The notes: generated by a model not told the origin, from the letters alone. Counted from the first letter of the stretch, positions 51,001-56,333 are shown. The stretch is DNA of 64,000 nt from Reticulitermes speratus (GCA_021186555.1 JAJKFL010000039.1:26088233-26152232); one strand, 5' to 3'. Numbers and translations are program-made.

Positions 51001-54000
51001 TGTTCTTCATGTTTGGCGAAAGATTTGTCTGTTATCCTAGGCGTCTAGACCAACTCGTGGGACCCACCAGCGTCCTATTCACTGGTTACATGTGGCAAAA
51101 CGGCCAGGGCGAGAATCTGTCCACTTACCCCACCTAGTGCCGAGGTTACGAATGAATGGAGCTATACCTCCACTCCTTCCTGTGCCTTCGTGACGTGCGG
51201 CAGGGGAACTTTACCTTTTTATAGCAATATTATGTTTGGCATTTTTTTTTATTTTCTGGTGTAGGTCTATATCAGTCATGTAATATCCTCCTAGCCTCCT
51301 ATGAAGTGGATACCGGAGGTTTTTACTGCGGAAGTAAAGCGACTGGGATGTGAAGCTGGTCGTACCTCAGTCTAGTGCCGAAGTTAAGAATCAGTGGAGC
51401 TGTATCTATGTGCCTTGGTGGCCTCCAGGGACAAACTTGCTTTACTTTTGTATGAATCATATTTGCGTATTGCCCATTGCGTGCTGTACATTTTATATGC
51501 GAACATAAAGAGTACTGGTAGGAACCGGGATAGCGTAGTTGTTATAGCGACTAGCTAGGAGCTGGGCGGTCTAGGCTTCGAATCCCGACAGGGACACGAG
51601 GTTTTTTGTTTCTCCAGAAACATTCAGACCGGCTGTGGGGCCCACCCAGCCTCTATTCAATGGGTATCAGTGTTGTTTCCCGGGGATAAAGCAGTTGAGG
51701 TTAAGAATAAGTGGAGCTATACCTCTGTTCCCCTACATGCTTTAATGGCGTGAACAGGGACAACTTTACTTTCTACATAATTTGATGTGATCAGTGAACA
51801 TGCATGGCTAGCGGTTTGGGTGACACTGAACTACTTTCTCATGCTATGTAATGGGGAATGTTGAATGTCATGATAAATTGTACGCGGCCTTTGCTGTTTG
51901 TATTTGCCTAGGAAGGACTCAGGAAATTGTAACTAAACTCAGGCAGGATTGTCAGTCCAACCACAGTTCTTCGATTTTCCAGCCTATAGCGTAGTCACTA
52001 TATCGACTACGTTATGCCGCCTGCCATGTATTGCACAGCTGTTTATTTTATTTGTAGCTTATTTAACGACGCTGTCAGCAACTCTGGCTGTGTTGCATCA
52101 AATAGCATGGTGATTAGTGAATAGTGAATTGAGTCTGTTGTGAAAGTATGCGGTCGCAGCCTCTTTCCCAAATTTGCCTGGAGGGAACGCACAAAATTAC
52201 GACAGATGTTAGTCAAGCTAGGCTGCCTCCGGGCGGGATGTAAATCCCAATAACGTTTTATTTTATCATTACAGTATATGGATCAGAGTTGTGGCCTTAG
52301 TGGAGTTGCTGCTGTAATTTACGGTTGTCCCATTATGCCGTCAGCTTCTATTGTACGCAATTATTTCATATACGTATTTTAGTATTTTATTTTCTGCGTG
52401 AGTGAATGATTATTTACTGTTCCGTCATAAGTAGTGCACGTGTTAATTTGCATTACTGGTTTGAATCCATGACTAGTAATGTAGGAGAGCCTGATTATTT
52501 CTTTAAACATCTCTCCAGTTTTGTCTTGTGTACCTAATGTAAGAAGCCTCTTTGTTGAATGTCACAACATTAGCTTTCGCGAAGAGTTTGCTGCTTAGCT
52601 GATGCATACTTCAGGATAATCATGCCGTGATTCTGAAATTTACTACAAACGATAACAATTTGGATTTGTTATTGAGATATTTTTCTTTGTTTCTATAAAG
52701 TTCCGGTAAATTCAACGAGTGCAGTGTCACTGGAACCTAAACAATTTTGCACACGTCTCAATAAGATAGTCTGTTCAGTGCAGTGTAGTTATGTACAAAA
52801 AATGCTATTAAGTCGTGTGCTGACATTTAGGTAGTAATACTTGGATTTTCTGTCTGGACGGAGGGAGAGAGGGGGGAGGAGGAGGTGTTCGTCCTGAGGC
52901 TCTTGTCGTATGTATATTTAAACGTGTTAGGTAACTAACTTTTTACACAATTTTAGCTTCGTATGCATTTTTTTAAAGCTTGAGGGTCACTGTTGATTTC
53001 TCGCTAATAATTGCAGTGTTAACAAATATACAGCGCAAAATTACACACATTGTGGTCCATGAAGGCAGAGTAACAATACGAAATGGTCGTTAGGCTGGTC
53101 CTTGACGAGGTGTAATAAAATTTAAACATCTGTGTGCATTTGGTAACGAGGTTCTGAATGTAGGCTGAACGCCGTAACCGCTGTACGTGAACACCAAGTC
53201 GCAATTGCGTTGTGAATTGTACACAACTTTCCCTCTGCTGCTCTTTACAGGGAGGAACCAGGATGATGACATTCGACCTTGCCTGTATAGGACCGGTGGT
53301 TATGATAGCCCAGTTTGTGCTCTTACGTCGTTCCGCAGAATTGTTTTGTGTCTGTTCCATTCTTAACCCAAATTGGCAATAAGTGGCAATGGGATATCAA
53401 TTTGCATATCGGTACTATAGGAGCTGTTTTGGTTCATTTTTATGAAGATAATTAAGATTAAGATGGCAGTAGAATTACGAATGAATTGATAAAAATGGAG
53501 TCTGTAAAAGTAGGATTTAGTGTTAATTTTACATATTAAACTCCTAATATTCTTGAAATTTGCCACTGTATTCATGATAAAGTTACCTATTCGCGTGATG
53601 TTATATATAAGTTTTGTATAAAATGTCGTGCCAATGTAAAGGAAAGTTTTCTTTAGGTTTGGGAAATATTTTTGTAATGAAAAATAAAGAAACAGATGAA
53701 GTTCTGGAGAAATTATTATTAGAGATTCAAAGTACTCATGGGTGTGAAGCTGGGTTTTCAGGTGTTGATTTTAAAGGCTGAACTATTTAAGTATTATTAT
53801 TTTTCTTTTGTTTTAAATATGCCCTTTATTTTTGGCCCAAAATGATGGGGCGTCCCAAGTAATCGCGAGTGATTCAATAAATAGGCCTCACGCAAAATTG
53901 TTCTGTGTCTTCTTATTGACACATGATATTAGGCACACACTCTAATCGTCTCACGGAACTATTTGCTAATTTGTAGTTATTCGAGTAATACATAATTTTA

Positions 54001-55484
54001 TCTGTTCTTAGAAAAGTACATTCGGTTGGCTACGTCATGACACCATGCAATTTGGTAGACAGGTAATAATATTTCGGAGGTAGGTGCTACTTCTGTCTTC
54101 AGAGTAGAAGAGAATTATTTTGTCCTTCGCATCATTGATTTGTTTTTGTATGGCTCGACAGCCCTATATGGGCCTGGGCCTCCTCATTTCGTCGAGGTTT
54201 CATGATCACAAACATTTGAGACACACCACAGTCGGTAAGACTCCTCTGGACGAGGGACCAGCCCGTCGCAGAGACCTCTACCTGACAACACACAACACTC
54301 ACAAGAGACAGACATCCATGCCCCCGGTGGGATTCGAACCCACGATCCTAGTAAGCGAGCGGCCGTAGACCCACGCCTTAGACCGCACGGCCACTGGATC
54401 GGCTCGCATCATTGATACCTGTCTACAATACCACACGGATTCATACCTCAGAAGTCTGTTGTAGACATAAATACATAGTGACCGGTGTGAGAACATGACA
54501 CCGAAATTTCTGTTTCTTTACGAGTAGCCGTAAACAGAGTTATGTTGTTTGCTTTGACAGTAGCTGAAAGTAGTGACCGTCGCTGCTTCTGCATCATGAC
54601 TTGTTATGCACTTACGTGTTTAAGTATTGCAGCAGCTTACAAAACCCGACAAAATGTATTACATGGGAAGGACAGTGAAAACTTGGTGTAACAATTTCCC
54701 GTCTGTTAGCCCACGGTATATGAAGTGCTTTGCGACATAGCTAGAAATAATTGTGTTTTTTTTTATAGATCAGTGACAAGATGTGATGGTAATGTTTTGT
54801 CAGTTTAAGTGCTGAACACACTTCTATCGTCAACAAGGTGCGTTTTGAAATTCACTGAAAGAGGAACCAAACAACAGGACACAGTTCGCATAACCTTGAG
54901 CGAGCCACATTTCAGCCCTGCTCATGTCCTACAGGTTTCTGTATTTGGTACACAGTTACAGTCTTTTGAGGTTCTTTTTTCTCAATTATAGTTACACTTA
55001 TTTGATATATTTATAGGCCTGTATTAATAAGTGACGTGCGTAGTTGAATTGTTTAAACGTGAAAGGGAATTTTTACACTTGTTAAGTGGCAGGCATGGTT
55101 TCTTTTCTAGCTGTTTCAACTGTTTAACTTAAACACGAAGCAGTCATAAACAGTGAAGCATAAAAATACTTTATAAGAAAGTAATATATTCTTTACGTTT
55201 ACGAACGTAAAATACTTCGTGAAGTAGACAGATGGGGCAGTAGTGAATTGAAGAACATTAAAAAAGAAACTTAAGTGTTGTTAAAACATGTGCAGATTTG
55301 TGAGGCGGAGACAAGCGACACGAAGTGAGTTTATGTTATGGTCGAGGGATACAATTCTTTCGCTAAACACGGCAGAACATATACTCCGGACGTCAGATCT
55401 GTGATGCGGACTTACCTCAATGCTGTAAGACTTCTTGATGGCGAACATCTCGCGGTTCTTCTGTGCAGCGGCGACAGCCATCAT
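12409..55484 (-). CDS. TH: Tyrosine 3-monooxygenase (tyrosine hydroxylase), split gene, coding exons 1-11, 3' end missing
   Basis: Iron- and tetrahydrobiopterin-dependent enzyme that converts L-tyrosine to L-DOPA, the rate-limiting step of dopamine synthesis and, in insects, of cuticle tanning and melanin supply. Joining 55416-55484, 29815-29926, 28927-29025, 27731-27844, 23437-23582, 22556-22739, 21341-21497, 18874-19070, 17715-17850, 13735-13861 and 12409-12638 on the minus strand gives 1571 nt, or 523 codons plus AG, with no stop and every phase matching. Residues 1-131 are the N-terminal regulatory tail (RRRS at 29-32, acidic insert 61-131), about 132-241 the ACT-like region, and 242-523 most of the catalytic domain. 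The iron ligands are His409, His414 and Glu454, with the 5- and 40-residue spacing seen in rat TH. Insect TH is about 510-580 residues, so roughly 50 C-terminal residues are missing. It is TH rather than phenylalanine or tryptophan hydroxylase because the N-terminus and pocket match insect TH closely. Confidence 0.97.
12852..12889. repeat. (GT)n microsatellite
   Basis: About 19 GT dinucleotides with one early interruption, in TH intron 10. Confidence 0.95.
13055..13245 (+). mobile_element. LINE 3' ORF fragment
   Basis: Plus-strand ARWVGHVAS at the start and LDLNGLG toward the end are the GHVAR and WI-LAQDR landmarks of the same LINE tail as at 8606. Stops and frameshifts interrupt it. Confidence 0.65.
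13735..13861 (-). CDS. TH: TH coding exon 10 (two iron-ligand histidines)
   Basis: Completes Pro405 and encodes residues 406-447. [18 protein letters not shown] holds the facial-triad ligands His409 and His414. The family usually reads HELLGH, so Met411 is a conservative change. [16 protein letters not shown] follows as in other TH proteins. The acceptor is TTGTTGCAG and the donor GTAAGT, phase 0. Confidence 0.97.
14585..14672 (-). mobile_element. Possible Tigger-like terminus
   Basis: On the minus strand TACAGACATTCCCCGACTTACG is followed by two short GACTTACGCATT repeats, similar to CAG...TCCCCG-TTACG ends of Tigger elements. No second end or transposase was seen. Confidence 0.3.
15861..15955 (+). 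mobile_element. LINE 3' end with (TGAA)n tail
   Basis: Encodes [10 protein letters not shown] then [10 protein letters not shown] before a stop and a GAATGAATGAATGAATG tail. The same [25 protein letters not shown] end occurs at 42080-42248, so both are 3' ends of one LINE family distinct from the GHVAR type. Confidence 0.75.
17021..17270 (-). mobile_element. tRNA-derived SINE, family B, with internal microsatellite
   Basis: Minus-strand head GATCCGGTGGCCGTGCGG with B box GGGTTCGAATCC, then the family B body. The segment that reads as a short T/GTG-rich stretch in other copies is replaced by a (GC)n(CA)n run at about 17067-17098. The end near 17021 lacks the usual clean A tail. Confidence 0.85.
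17289..17313. repeat. Poly-T tract
   Basis: About 24 Ts beside the head of the family B SINE. Confidence 0.9.
17715..17850 (-). CDS. TH: TH coding exon 9 (pterin and substrate pocket)
   Basis: Residues 360-404 plus two bases of Pro405. Carries [20 protein letters not shown], the strongly conserved pterin/substrate pocket loop, then [18 protein letters not shown]. The acceptor is CCCTTTTCAG and the donor GTAAGT. After splicing the sequence continues into PDCIHE of exon 10. Confidence 0.97.
17851..18873. other. TH intron 8
   Basis: 1023 bp, largely unrecognised apart from the foldback element at 18483-18640. An AGCGTGTTCAAAAAG stretch near 17915 resembles the ends of some insect DNA transposons but could not be assigned. 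Confidence 0.85.
18483..18640. repeat. Foldback element FB1
   Basis: Left arm 18483-18532 and right arm 18586-18637 are imperfect reverse complements (shared TTGACGCA, TCGGAT and GACGTT/CGAACGTCG) around a loop of about 53 bp. The right arm reads CGAAGAAGAGGACACTATATTGCCTTCGAACGTCG, in pieces the same hairpin as other FB elements. After the right arm comes TCATGACTCCGAAGAACGAA, resembling the 3' signature of FB2, FB4 and FB5. Confidence 0.65.
18874..19070 (-). CDS. TH: TH coding exon 8
   Basis: Completes Tyr294 and encodes residues 295-359, from [17 protein letters not shown] through [12 protein letters not shown] to [14 protein letters not shown] is a conserved aromatic hydroxylase motif. 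The acceptor is TGTTACAG and the donor GTAAGT, leaving in phase 1 (codon 360 reads AGG after splicing). Confidence 0.96.
19071..21340. other. TH intron 7
   Basis: 2270 bp. Holds a LINE 3' fragment (19265-19400) and an AATAATAAT patch near 19595-19620. The remaining 19700-21340 shows nothing recognised. Confidence 0.85.
19265..19425 (+). mobile_element. LINE RT C-terminal fragment (LRRLFGP type)
   Basis: Plus strand reads [20 protein letters not shown] and then [16 protein letters not shown], the FE-K-LRRIFGP...GGWRKLHNEEL motif found near the end of many arthropod non-LTR RT ORFs. Open in one frame over this stretch. Confidence 0.75.
21341..21497 (-). CDS. TH: TH coding exon 7 (start of catalytic domain)
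   Basis: Residues 242-293 plus two bases of codon 294. Contains [20 protein letters not shown] and [16 protein letters not shown], hallmark blocks at the beginning of the catalytic domain. The acceptor is GGTTGCAG. The donor GTAAGT splits the Tyr codon (TA|C), leaving SYK before the join to YGD in exon 8. Confidence 0.96.
21498..22555. other. TH intron 6
   Basis: 1058 bp. A family B SINE fills 21782-22045; the rest is unrecognised. Confidence 0.9.
21782..22045 (-). mobile_element. tRNA-derived SINE, family B, with target-site duplication
   Basis: Complete minus-strand copy: head GATCCCAGTGGCCGCGCGG, B box GGGTTCGAATCCCACC, body, and a poly-A tail (poly-T on plus at 21782-21791). Flanked by the 10-bp repeat AATTCCGGAC at 21772-21781 and 22046-22055. 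The head resembles a leucine- or serine-type tRNA (long variable region). Confidence 0.92.
22556..22739 (-). CDS. TH: TH coding exon 6 (ACT-like regulatory region)
   Basis: Residues 181-241, from [12 protein letters not shown] to ADNSVNIK. This is the beta-alpha-beta ACT-like segment of aromatic amino acid hydroxylases ([20 protein letters not shown]). Enters in phase 0 after TTTCAG and leaves in phase 1 at GTGAGT. Confidence 0.96.
22740..23436. other. TH intron 5
   Basis: 697 bp. A poly-G run at about 23015-23024 and a LINE fragment at 23080-23150; otherwise unrecognised. Confidence 0.9.
23080..23150 (+). mobile_element. LINE 3' fragment
   Basis: Plus strand encodes [17 protein letters not shown], matching the GxD-xDWI-LAQDR end of the GHVAR-type LINE tail. 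Confidence 0.6.
23437..23582 (-). CDS. TH: TH coding exon 5
   Basis: Residues 132-180, from D(A)[14 protein letters not shown] to ILKTIE. The [13 protein letters not shown] block and the following [12 protein letters not shown] match insect TH and lead into the ACT-like fold. The acceptor is CCTGCAG (phase 1 entry) and the donor GTGAGT (phase 0 exit). Both short (exon 2 to 5) and long (exon 4 to 5) joins recreate an Asp codon at the junction. Confidence 0.96.
23840..24069. mobile_element. Foldback retroposon FB2
   Basis: Arms of about 90 bp (23840-23930 and 23944-24038) around a 13-bp spacer. The right arm reads TGAAGATGGGACC...GTCCCGAAACGTCGG and then GTAATATCCCAGAAGA. It continues past the palindrome with CATCAACATGGCGGCGGAAG and CCTGAAATCAAGG. 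Flanked by TTTATGGATCCTG (23827-23839) and TTTGTGGACCCTG (24070-24082), a 13-bp duplication with two mismatches. Confidence 0.85.
24345..24600 (+). mobile_element. tRNA-derived SINE, family C
   Basis: Carries a degenerate tRNA-like head (GGCTTAATCCCAGGCC in place of the GGTTCGATCC B box of the copy at 61125). The body contains TGTGGTGGGCAAAGTGGC, TTTTCTCCGAGTTCTTCGG and TTTTCCCCTGTCAGTATCAT. The tail is TTAGCAACTGACAGCATCG. Confidence 0.8.
25661..25900. repeat. Foldback element FB3
   Basis: Inverted arms 25661-25728 and 25833-25900 match at nearly every position (CTAATGGGTTTCTGGACTTT against its complement) around a loop of about 104 bp. Both arms place CCGAAACGTCGTGTTATC just outside the centre, the same motif as FB2 and FB4, although the outer arm sequence is unrelated. 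A clear target-site duplication was not resolved. Confidence 0.85.
26225..26570 (+). mobile_element. tRNA-derived SINE, family A
   Basis: GAGCCGGGACAGCCTAGTCAG head, B box GGTTCGAATCC at 26279-26289, then CCAGACGGGCTGTGGG, TAGTTCCGAGACTAAGAATG and a tail with GAAAGCGTCGTC. Full-length but diverged. Confidence 0.88.
27140..27196. repeat. (CT)n plus poly-T microsatellite
   Basis: A pure pyrimidine tract of CT repeats running into about 20 Ts, in TH intron 4. Confidence 0.95.
27731..27844 (-). CDS. TH: TH coding exon 4 (acidic cassette, part 2)
   Basis: 114 nt, phase 1-1, residues 94-131 plus one base. The sequence is Thr/Glu/Pro-rich ([15 protein letters not shown]) with nine acidic residues and one basic residue. 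The acceptor is CACTGTAG and the donor GTGGGT is weak. With exon 3 it makes an insert of exactly 71 residues. Low-complexity acidic sequence is expected to diverge here, so homology rests on position, phase and composition. Confidence 0.88.
27968..28042 (-). repeat. Single-arm GAAACGT-type hairpin repeat
   Basis: On the minus strand CTGAAGATCGAGGCAGAAAG is followed by TTCCTTCGAAGTGTTGGTAC and a GTGTCACAAC end. Same hairpin plan as the foldback arms (TGAAGA, stem, CGAA). Related copies are at 35090-35155, 54018-54108 and 62440-62548. Confidence 0.6.
28330..28445 (+). mobile_element. LINE 3' ORF fragment
   Basis: Plus strand reads [20 protein letters not shown] then [17 protein letters not shown], clearly the GKPEGKRPLGRP...DLKEIGYDG-DWI-LAQDRDRW tail of the GHVAR-type LINE. 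Confidence 0.75.
28927..29025 (-). CDS. TH: TH coding exon 3 (acidic cassette, part 1)
   Basis: 99 nt encoding residues 61-93 plus one base, rich in Glu and Asp (for example [12 protein letters not shown]). Starts in phase 1 after TTGTGTAG and ends in phase 1 before GTAAGG, so it can be skipped without a frame change. It corresponds in position and character to the first half of the acidic extension of the long Drosophila TH isoform. Use as a cassette is inferred from phase symmetry, not shown by transcripts. Confidence 0.9.
29026..29814. other. TH intron 2
   Basis: 789 bp, AT-rich, no recognised feature. It begins at the off-consensus donor GTACGT of exon 2. Confidence 0.9.
29815..29926 (-). 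CDS. TH: TH coding exon 2 (PKA-site exon)
   Basis: Residues 24-60 plus the first base of codon 61. The acceptor is TTGTTTTCAG before AATGGGTAC. The donor GTACGT is off consensus. It contains [13 protein letters not shown], the PKA phosphorylation motif equivalent to Ser40 of mammalian TH; here the serine is residue 32, as in Drosophila. The downstream lysine/glutamine-rich helix (VKQTKQ, EEARQR) is also conserved. Confidence 0.96.
30600..30660 (-). repeat. Single hairpin of the CTGATGATGG...GAAA type
   Basis: The minus strand reads CTGATGATGGCCGAG, TTACGGCCGAAACTTATG: a GGCC/GGCC stem closed by CTGATGA and GAAA. A related copy is at 48108-48155 (GGCTCAGTTAAAGGCCGAAA). Confidence 0.55.
32100..32345. 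mobile_element. Foldback retroposon FB4 with perfect target-site duplication
   Basis: Near-perfect palindrome: each arm contains GTAATTACACGGCGTCGTG and CGAAACGTCGGTAAATAATT (or complement), the arms being separated by about 15 bp around 32210. The right side continues with CATCAACATCGCAGCGGAAG and CCTGAAATCAAGG as in FB2. Flanked by GCTATCTAATACTG at 32086-32099 and 32346-32359, a perfect 14-bp duplication. Confidence 0.93.
33466..33704. mobile_element. Foldback retroposon FB5, opposite orientation
   Basis: Arms from 33501 to about 33601 and about 33604 to 33704 share CAATATAGTTTTCTCGGGCG and CGTTTCGGGGACTAGCTCCG. The unpaired 3' end lies on the left; on the minus strand it reads CATGTCGCCGCGAAAAG, like CATCAACATCGCAGCGGAAG of FB4. 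Flanks GACTACATGTTTTAT (33451-33465) and GACTGCATGTTTTAT (33705-33719) match at 14 of 15 bases. Confidence 0.88.
34855..34985 (+). mobile_element. LINE 3' ORF fragment
   Basis: Plus strand encodes [13 protein letters not shown] and, after a frameshift, [19 protein letters not shown], the GRPR-RW-DNIKMDL block of the GHVAR-type LINE tail. Confidence 0.65.
35090..35155 (-). repeat. Single-arm GAAACGT-type hairpin repeat (decayed)
   Basis: Minus strand has GAAGATTGAAGCACAAGGTT then CCTTTGAAACATTAAT, with a GTGCCACAAT end. Clearly the same unit as 27968 and 54018, though diverged. Confidence 0.5.
38150..38225 (+). mobile_element. Short LINE 3' fragment
   Basis: GAAATCGCTCAAGGGGCCTA then GGTGTAGATGAGATGATACT keep the GKRPLGRPR-RWEDNIKM coding pattern in shifted frames. 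Confidence 0.45.
38810..38900 (+). mobile_element. Fragment of SINE family A
   Basis: GAAGCTGAACACCTCCTTCC, then GAGTTTAAGAATG and AGCTTCACCTTCACAC match the 3' body of family A. The head is missing. Confidence 0.45.
40119..40380 (+). mobile_element. tRNA-derived SINE, family B, with perfect target-site duplication
   Basis: Full-length plus-strand copy: GATCCCAGTGGCCGCTCGG, anticodon-arm and long variable region, B box GGGTTCGAATCCC, body ending GGGGCTGTCGAGCCATTGG, then an A run. Flanked by AAATAGGTGGAAG at 40106-40118 and 40381-40393. It is the only family B copy in plus orientation. Confidence 0.95.
42080..42248 (+). mobile_element. LINE 3' end ([12 protein letters not shown] type)
   Basis: Reads GRRRKQ(I)LDDLRK, then after a frameshift [24 protein letters not shown] sequence ([14 protein letters not shown] in the shifted frame). 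Same family as 15861-15955. Confidence 0.7.
45606..45840 (+). mobile_element. SINE family A, subtype with GCGAGATTTT, 5'-truncated
   Basis: Begins at the B-box remnant AATCCCGGTGG, then GCGAGATTTTCTGCACCCGT, CCATACGATGGGTACCGGG-like and CACCCCCGTCTAGCGTCGAG. Same subtype as 48302-48570, which keeps the head. Confidence 0.8.
46274..46691. repeat. 35-bp minisatellite, 12 units
   Basis: Tandem units of the form TTAACTCGTGCAGTTCTCTC followed by CAGTTTCCTGTTACC, starting near 46274, 46309, 46343, 46378, 46413, 46448, 46483, 46518, 46553, 46588, 46622 and 46657. Most are 35 bp; units 2 and 10 are 34 bp and share GTGCATTTTCTCCAGCTTCC. Confidence 0.95.
48012..48069. repeat. (GTA)n microsatellite
   Basis: About 19 GTA triplets with one ATA interruption. 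Confidence 0.95.
48108..48155 (-). repeat. Single hairpin of the CTGATGATGG...GAAA type
   Basis: Minus strand CTGATGATGGCTCAG, TTAAAGGCCGAAATATG. Same plan as 30600-30660 but with an AT-rich flank. Confidence 0.5.
48302..48570 (+). mobile_element. tRNA-derived SINE, family A (GCGAGATTTT subtype)
   Basis: Head GGGCCGGGATGGCGTTGTCGG, B box GGTGATCGAGTCC (degenerate), then GCGAGATTTTCCGCACCCGT and CACCCCTGTTTAGCGGCGAG. An (AAT)n run follows at 48580-48623, a likely tail-derived microsatellite. Confidence 0.88.
48985..49010. repeat. (TAA)n microsatellite
   Basis: About nine ATA/AAT triplets in intron 1. Confidence 0.9.
49631..49717 (-). mobile_element. 5'-truncated LINE end (87 bp) with target-site duplication
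   Basis: Minus strand encodes [20 protein letters not shown] and a stop, a typical non-LTR RT C-terminus, then a (GAA)n tail. Flanked by TCAGACGGAACT at 49619-49630 and 49718-49729, a perfect 12-bp duplication. Confidence 0.88.
49798..50065 (+). mobile_element. LINE 3' ORF fragment
   Basis: [14 protein letters not shown], then GATTACTTCAGAGACGTAGG and GATGATATTAAAATGGATAT (DDIKMDI) match the GHVARM...DNIKMDL pattern. An upstream LRKVM remnant matches LRKIFG. Confidence 0.65.
50780..51780 (+). mobile_element. Cluster of four SINE family A copies
   Basis: A diverged piece at about 50780-50925, 5'-truncated copies at about 51045-51225 and 51285-51455, and a full-length copy at 51521-51775 (GGAACCGGGATAGCGTAG, B box GGCTTCGAATCCCG). 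All have the same orientation. Each keeps TAGTGCCGAGGTTA-like and AGTGGAGCTATACC blocks at homologous places. Confidence 0.8.
52018..52262 (-). mobile_element. SINE-like element sharing the common tail
   Basis: On the minus strand the 3' end reads AGTTGCTGACAGCGTCGTTA then AATAAGC, matching the tail TTAGCAACTGACAGCGTCGTTA of families A and C. The 5' body (GGGATTTACATCCCGCCCGG, AGGCAGCCTAGC) differs from both. Not recognised further. Confidence 0.45.
54018..54108 (-). repeat. Single-arm GAAACGT-type hairpin repeat
   Basis: Minus strand CTGAAGACAGAAGTAGCACC, TACCTCCGAAATATTATTAC, then TGGTGTCATGAC. Same unit as 27968-28042. Confidence 0.6.
54140..54413 (-). mobile_element. tRNA-derived SINE, family B, with perfect target-site duplication
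   Basis: Full-length minus-strand copy with head GATCCAGTGGCCGTGCGG and B box GGGTTCGAATCCC; its A tail is short and mixed. Flanked by TCGCATCATTGAT at 54127-54139 and 54414-54426. It lies 1 kb from TH exon 1 in the sense orientation. Confidence 0.95.
55416..55484 (-). CDS. TH: TH coding exon 1 (N-terminus)
   Basis: Encodes residues 1-23, starting [14 protein letters not shown] and ending SIE. The start is the first of two consecutive ATGs and matches the conserved N-terminus of insect TH. The exon ends in phase 0 at GAG followed by GTAAGT. The next exon is 25.5 kb away. Any untranslated part extends to higher coordinates. Confidence 0.95.
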
Positions 55485-55900
55485 CGTACAGTGTGTTGGG
55501 GGTTGCGGAGAGGGCCGGGGTAAGTTGTAGCTGTGGCTGAAAACTCCGAACGCTGAAAACTCCAGCCTGAGACGATTCTCCTTGTATCAACACGCGGACG
55601 TCTTCACAACTATGTTAAAACAATACCGCGAGTGCTCAGAAAATCGCGCTTCGCTTTCAGTTTTCCCCGAGAAAGCTGATGCACGACCACTGACTTGACT
55701 GAAGACACCAAGAACAGGAGAAAGACAAAGATGTTTTATGGTAGAGGTATTTCCCTGCAGTCAGGTTGATTTCTTCCCAAGTCCGTCTGACGTACAACAC
55801 AGCTGTTTCTCGGCTGAAAGCGGCAAGTATTGCAGGTACCGTTGAAGCTGTGCACAAGCTTTTAAATACCTGGTGCGGTATTTTCGCTGTCCCCCCCCCC
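55485..55900 (-). promoter_or_regulatory. Candidate TH 5' UTR and core promoter
   Basis: On the minus strand TATTTAAA lies at 55868-55861. A TTCAAC initiator-like site is 25 bp downstream (A at about 55843), which would give a 5' UTR of about 360 nt. Two arthropod-type TCAGT initiators also occur near 55673-55686, with an ATAAAA about 37 bp upstream, so the true start is uncertain. A CRE half-site (TGACGTAC on the plus strand) sits at about 55788. The position directly upstream of the TH ATG supports a promoter; no transcript evidence is available. Confidence 0.45.
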
Positions 55901-56086
55901 TAGCCTGACTGGCCTCTTGCTACCCTCCACCTCCCCAACTCCTTCCTTCCTGATCCAGACTCCTGGATGTAGTTACGACACACTCTCGTCGTAACCTTAC
56001 GCTTACCCCGCGCCGCCCTAGAACCAACTTTTCCCGCCGCGACGCGTCATTCCGGATCATACGGACACGCCTTCAAGATGCAGTCT

Positions 56087-56128
56087 GATTGGCTACTTTC
56101 AAGGGGGTAACCCCTCCACTAGCCAATC
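56087..56128. promoter_or_regulatory. Inverted pair of CCAAT motifs upstream of TH
   Basis: GATTGGCTA at 56087-56095 and TAGCCAATC at 56120-56128 form a 9-bp inverted repeat around a GGGGGTAACCCCT core. Each arm is a CCAAT box, one per strand, 600 bp upstream of the TH ATG in GC-rich sequence. This suits NF-Y-type binding and possibly a bidirectional promoter; function is inferred. Confidence 0.35.
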
Positions 56129-56333
56129 ACCTAGTGACCTTAACAACATTTTGGACTTGCGTGAATGAATGGATAAAATGTAAGAACAGTAACAATAGAA
56201 ACAGGAGAGGGAAATAAGAACAGAGAATGGAAAGGGAAGAAAAATTATTCATTGTAAGTAGTGACAAAAATGTATCCTTGACTGCTGGGATTGTCCTAAC
56301 CTCGCGTGTGTTTATATCTGGTCTTCCCATTCA

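Larger units (their letters stand above)
29927..55415. other. TH intron 1 (25.5 kb)
   Basis: Separates the 23-residue first exon from the PKA-site exon. No nested gene was recognised on either strand. It holds foldbacks FB4 and FB5, family A and B SINEs, LINE 3' fragments, a 35-bp minisatellite and microsatellites, listed separately. Stretches with nothing recognised are 30700-32080, 35200-38140, 38900-40100, 40400-42070, 42260-45600, 46700-48000, 52270-54010 and 54430-55410. Confidence 0.9.

Noticed and set aside
52018..52262. Interpretation as a protein-coding exon on the plus strand
   Set aside because: The sequence is better explained by the shared SINE tail; no coding motif is present.
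53019..53360. 113-codon minus-strand ORF in intron 1
   Set aside because: No motif recognised and no splice or promoter context; similar-length ORFs are expected by chance in 64 kb.
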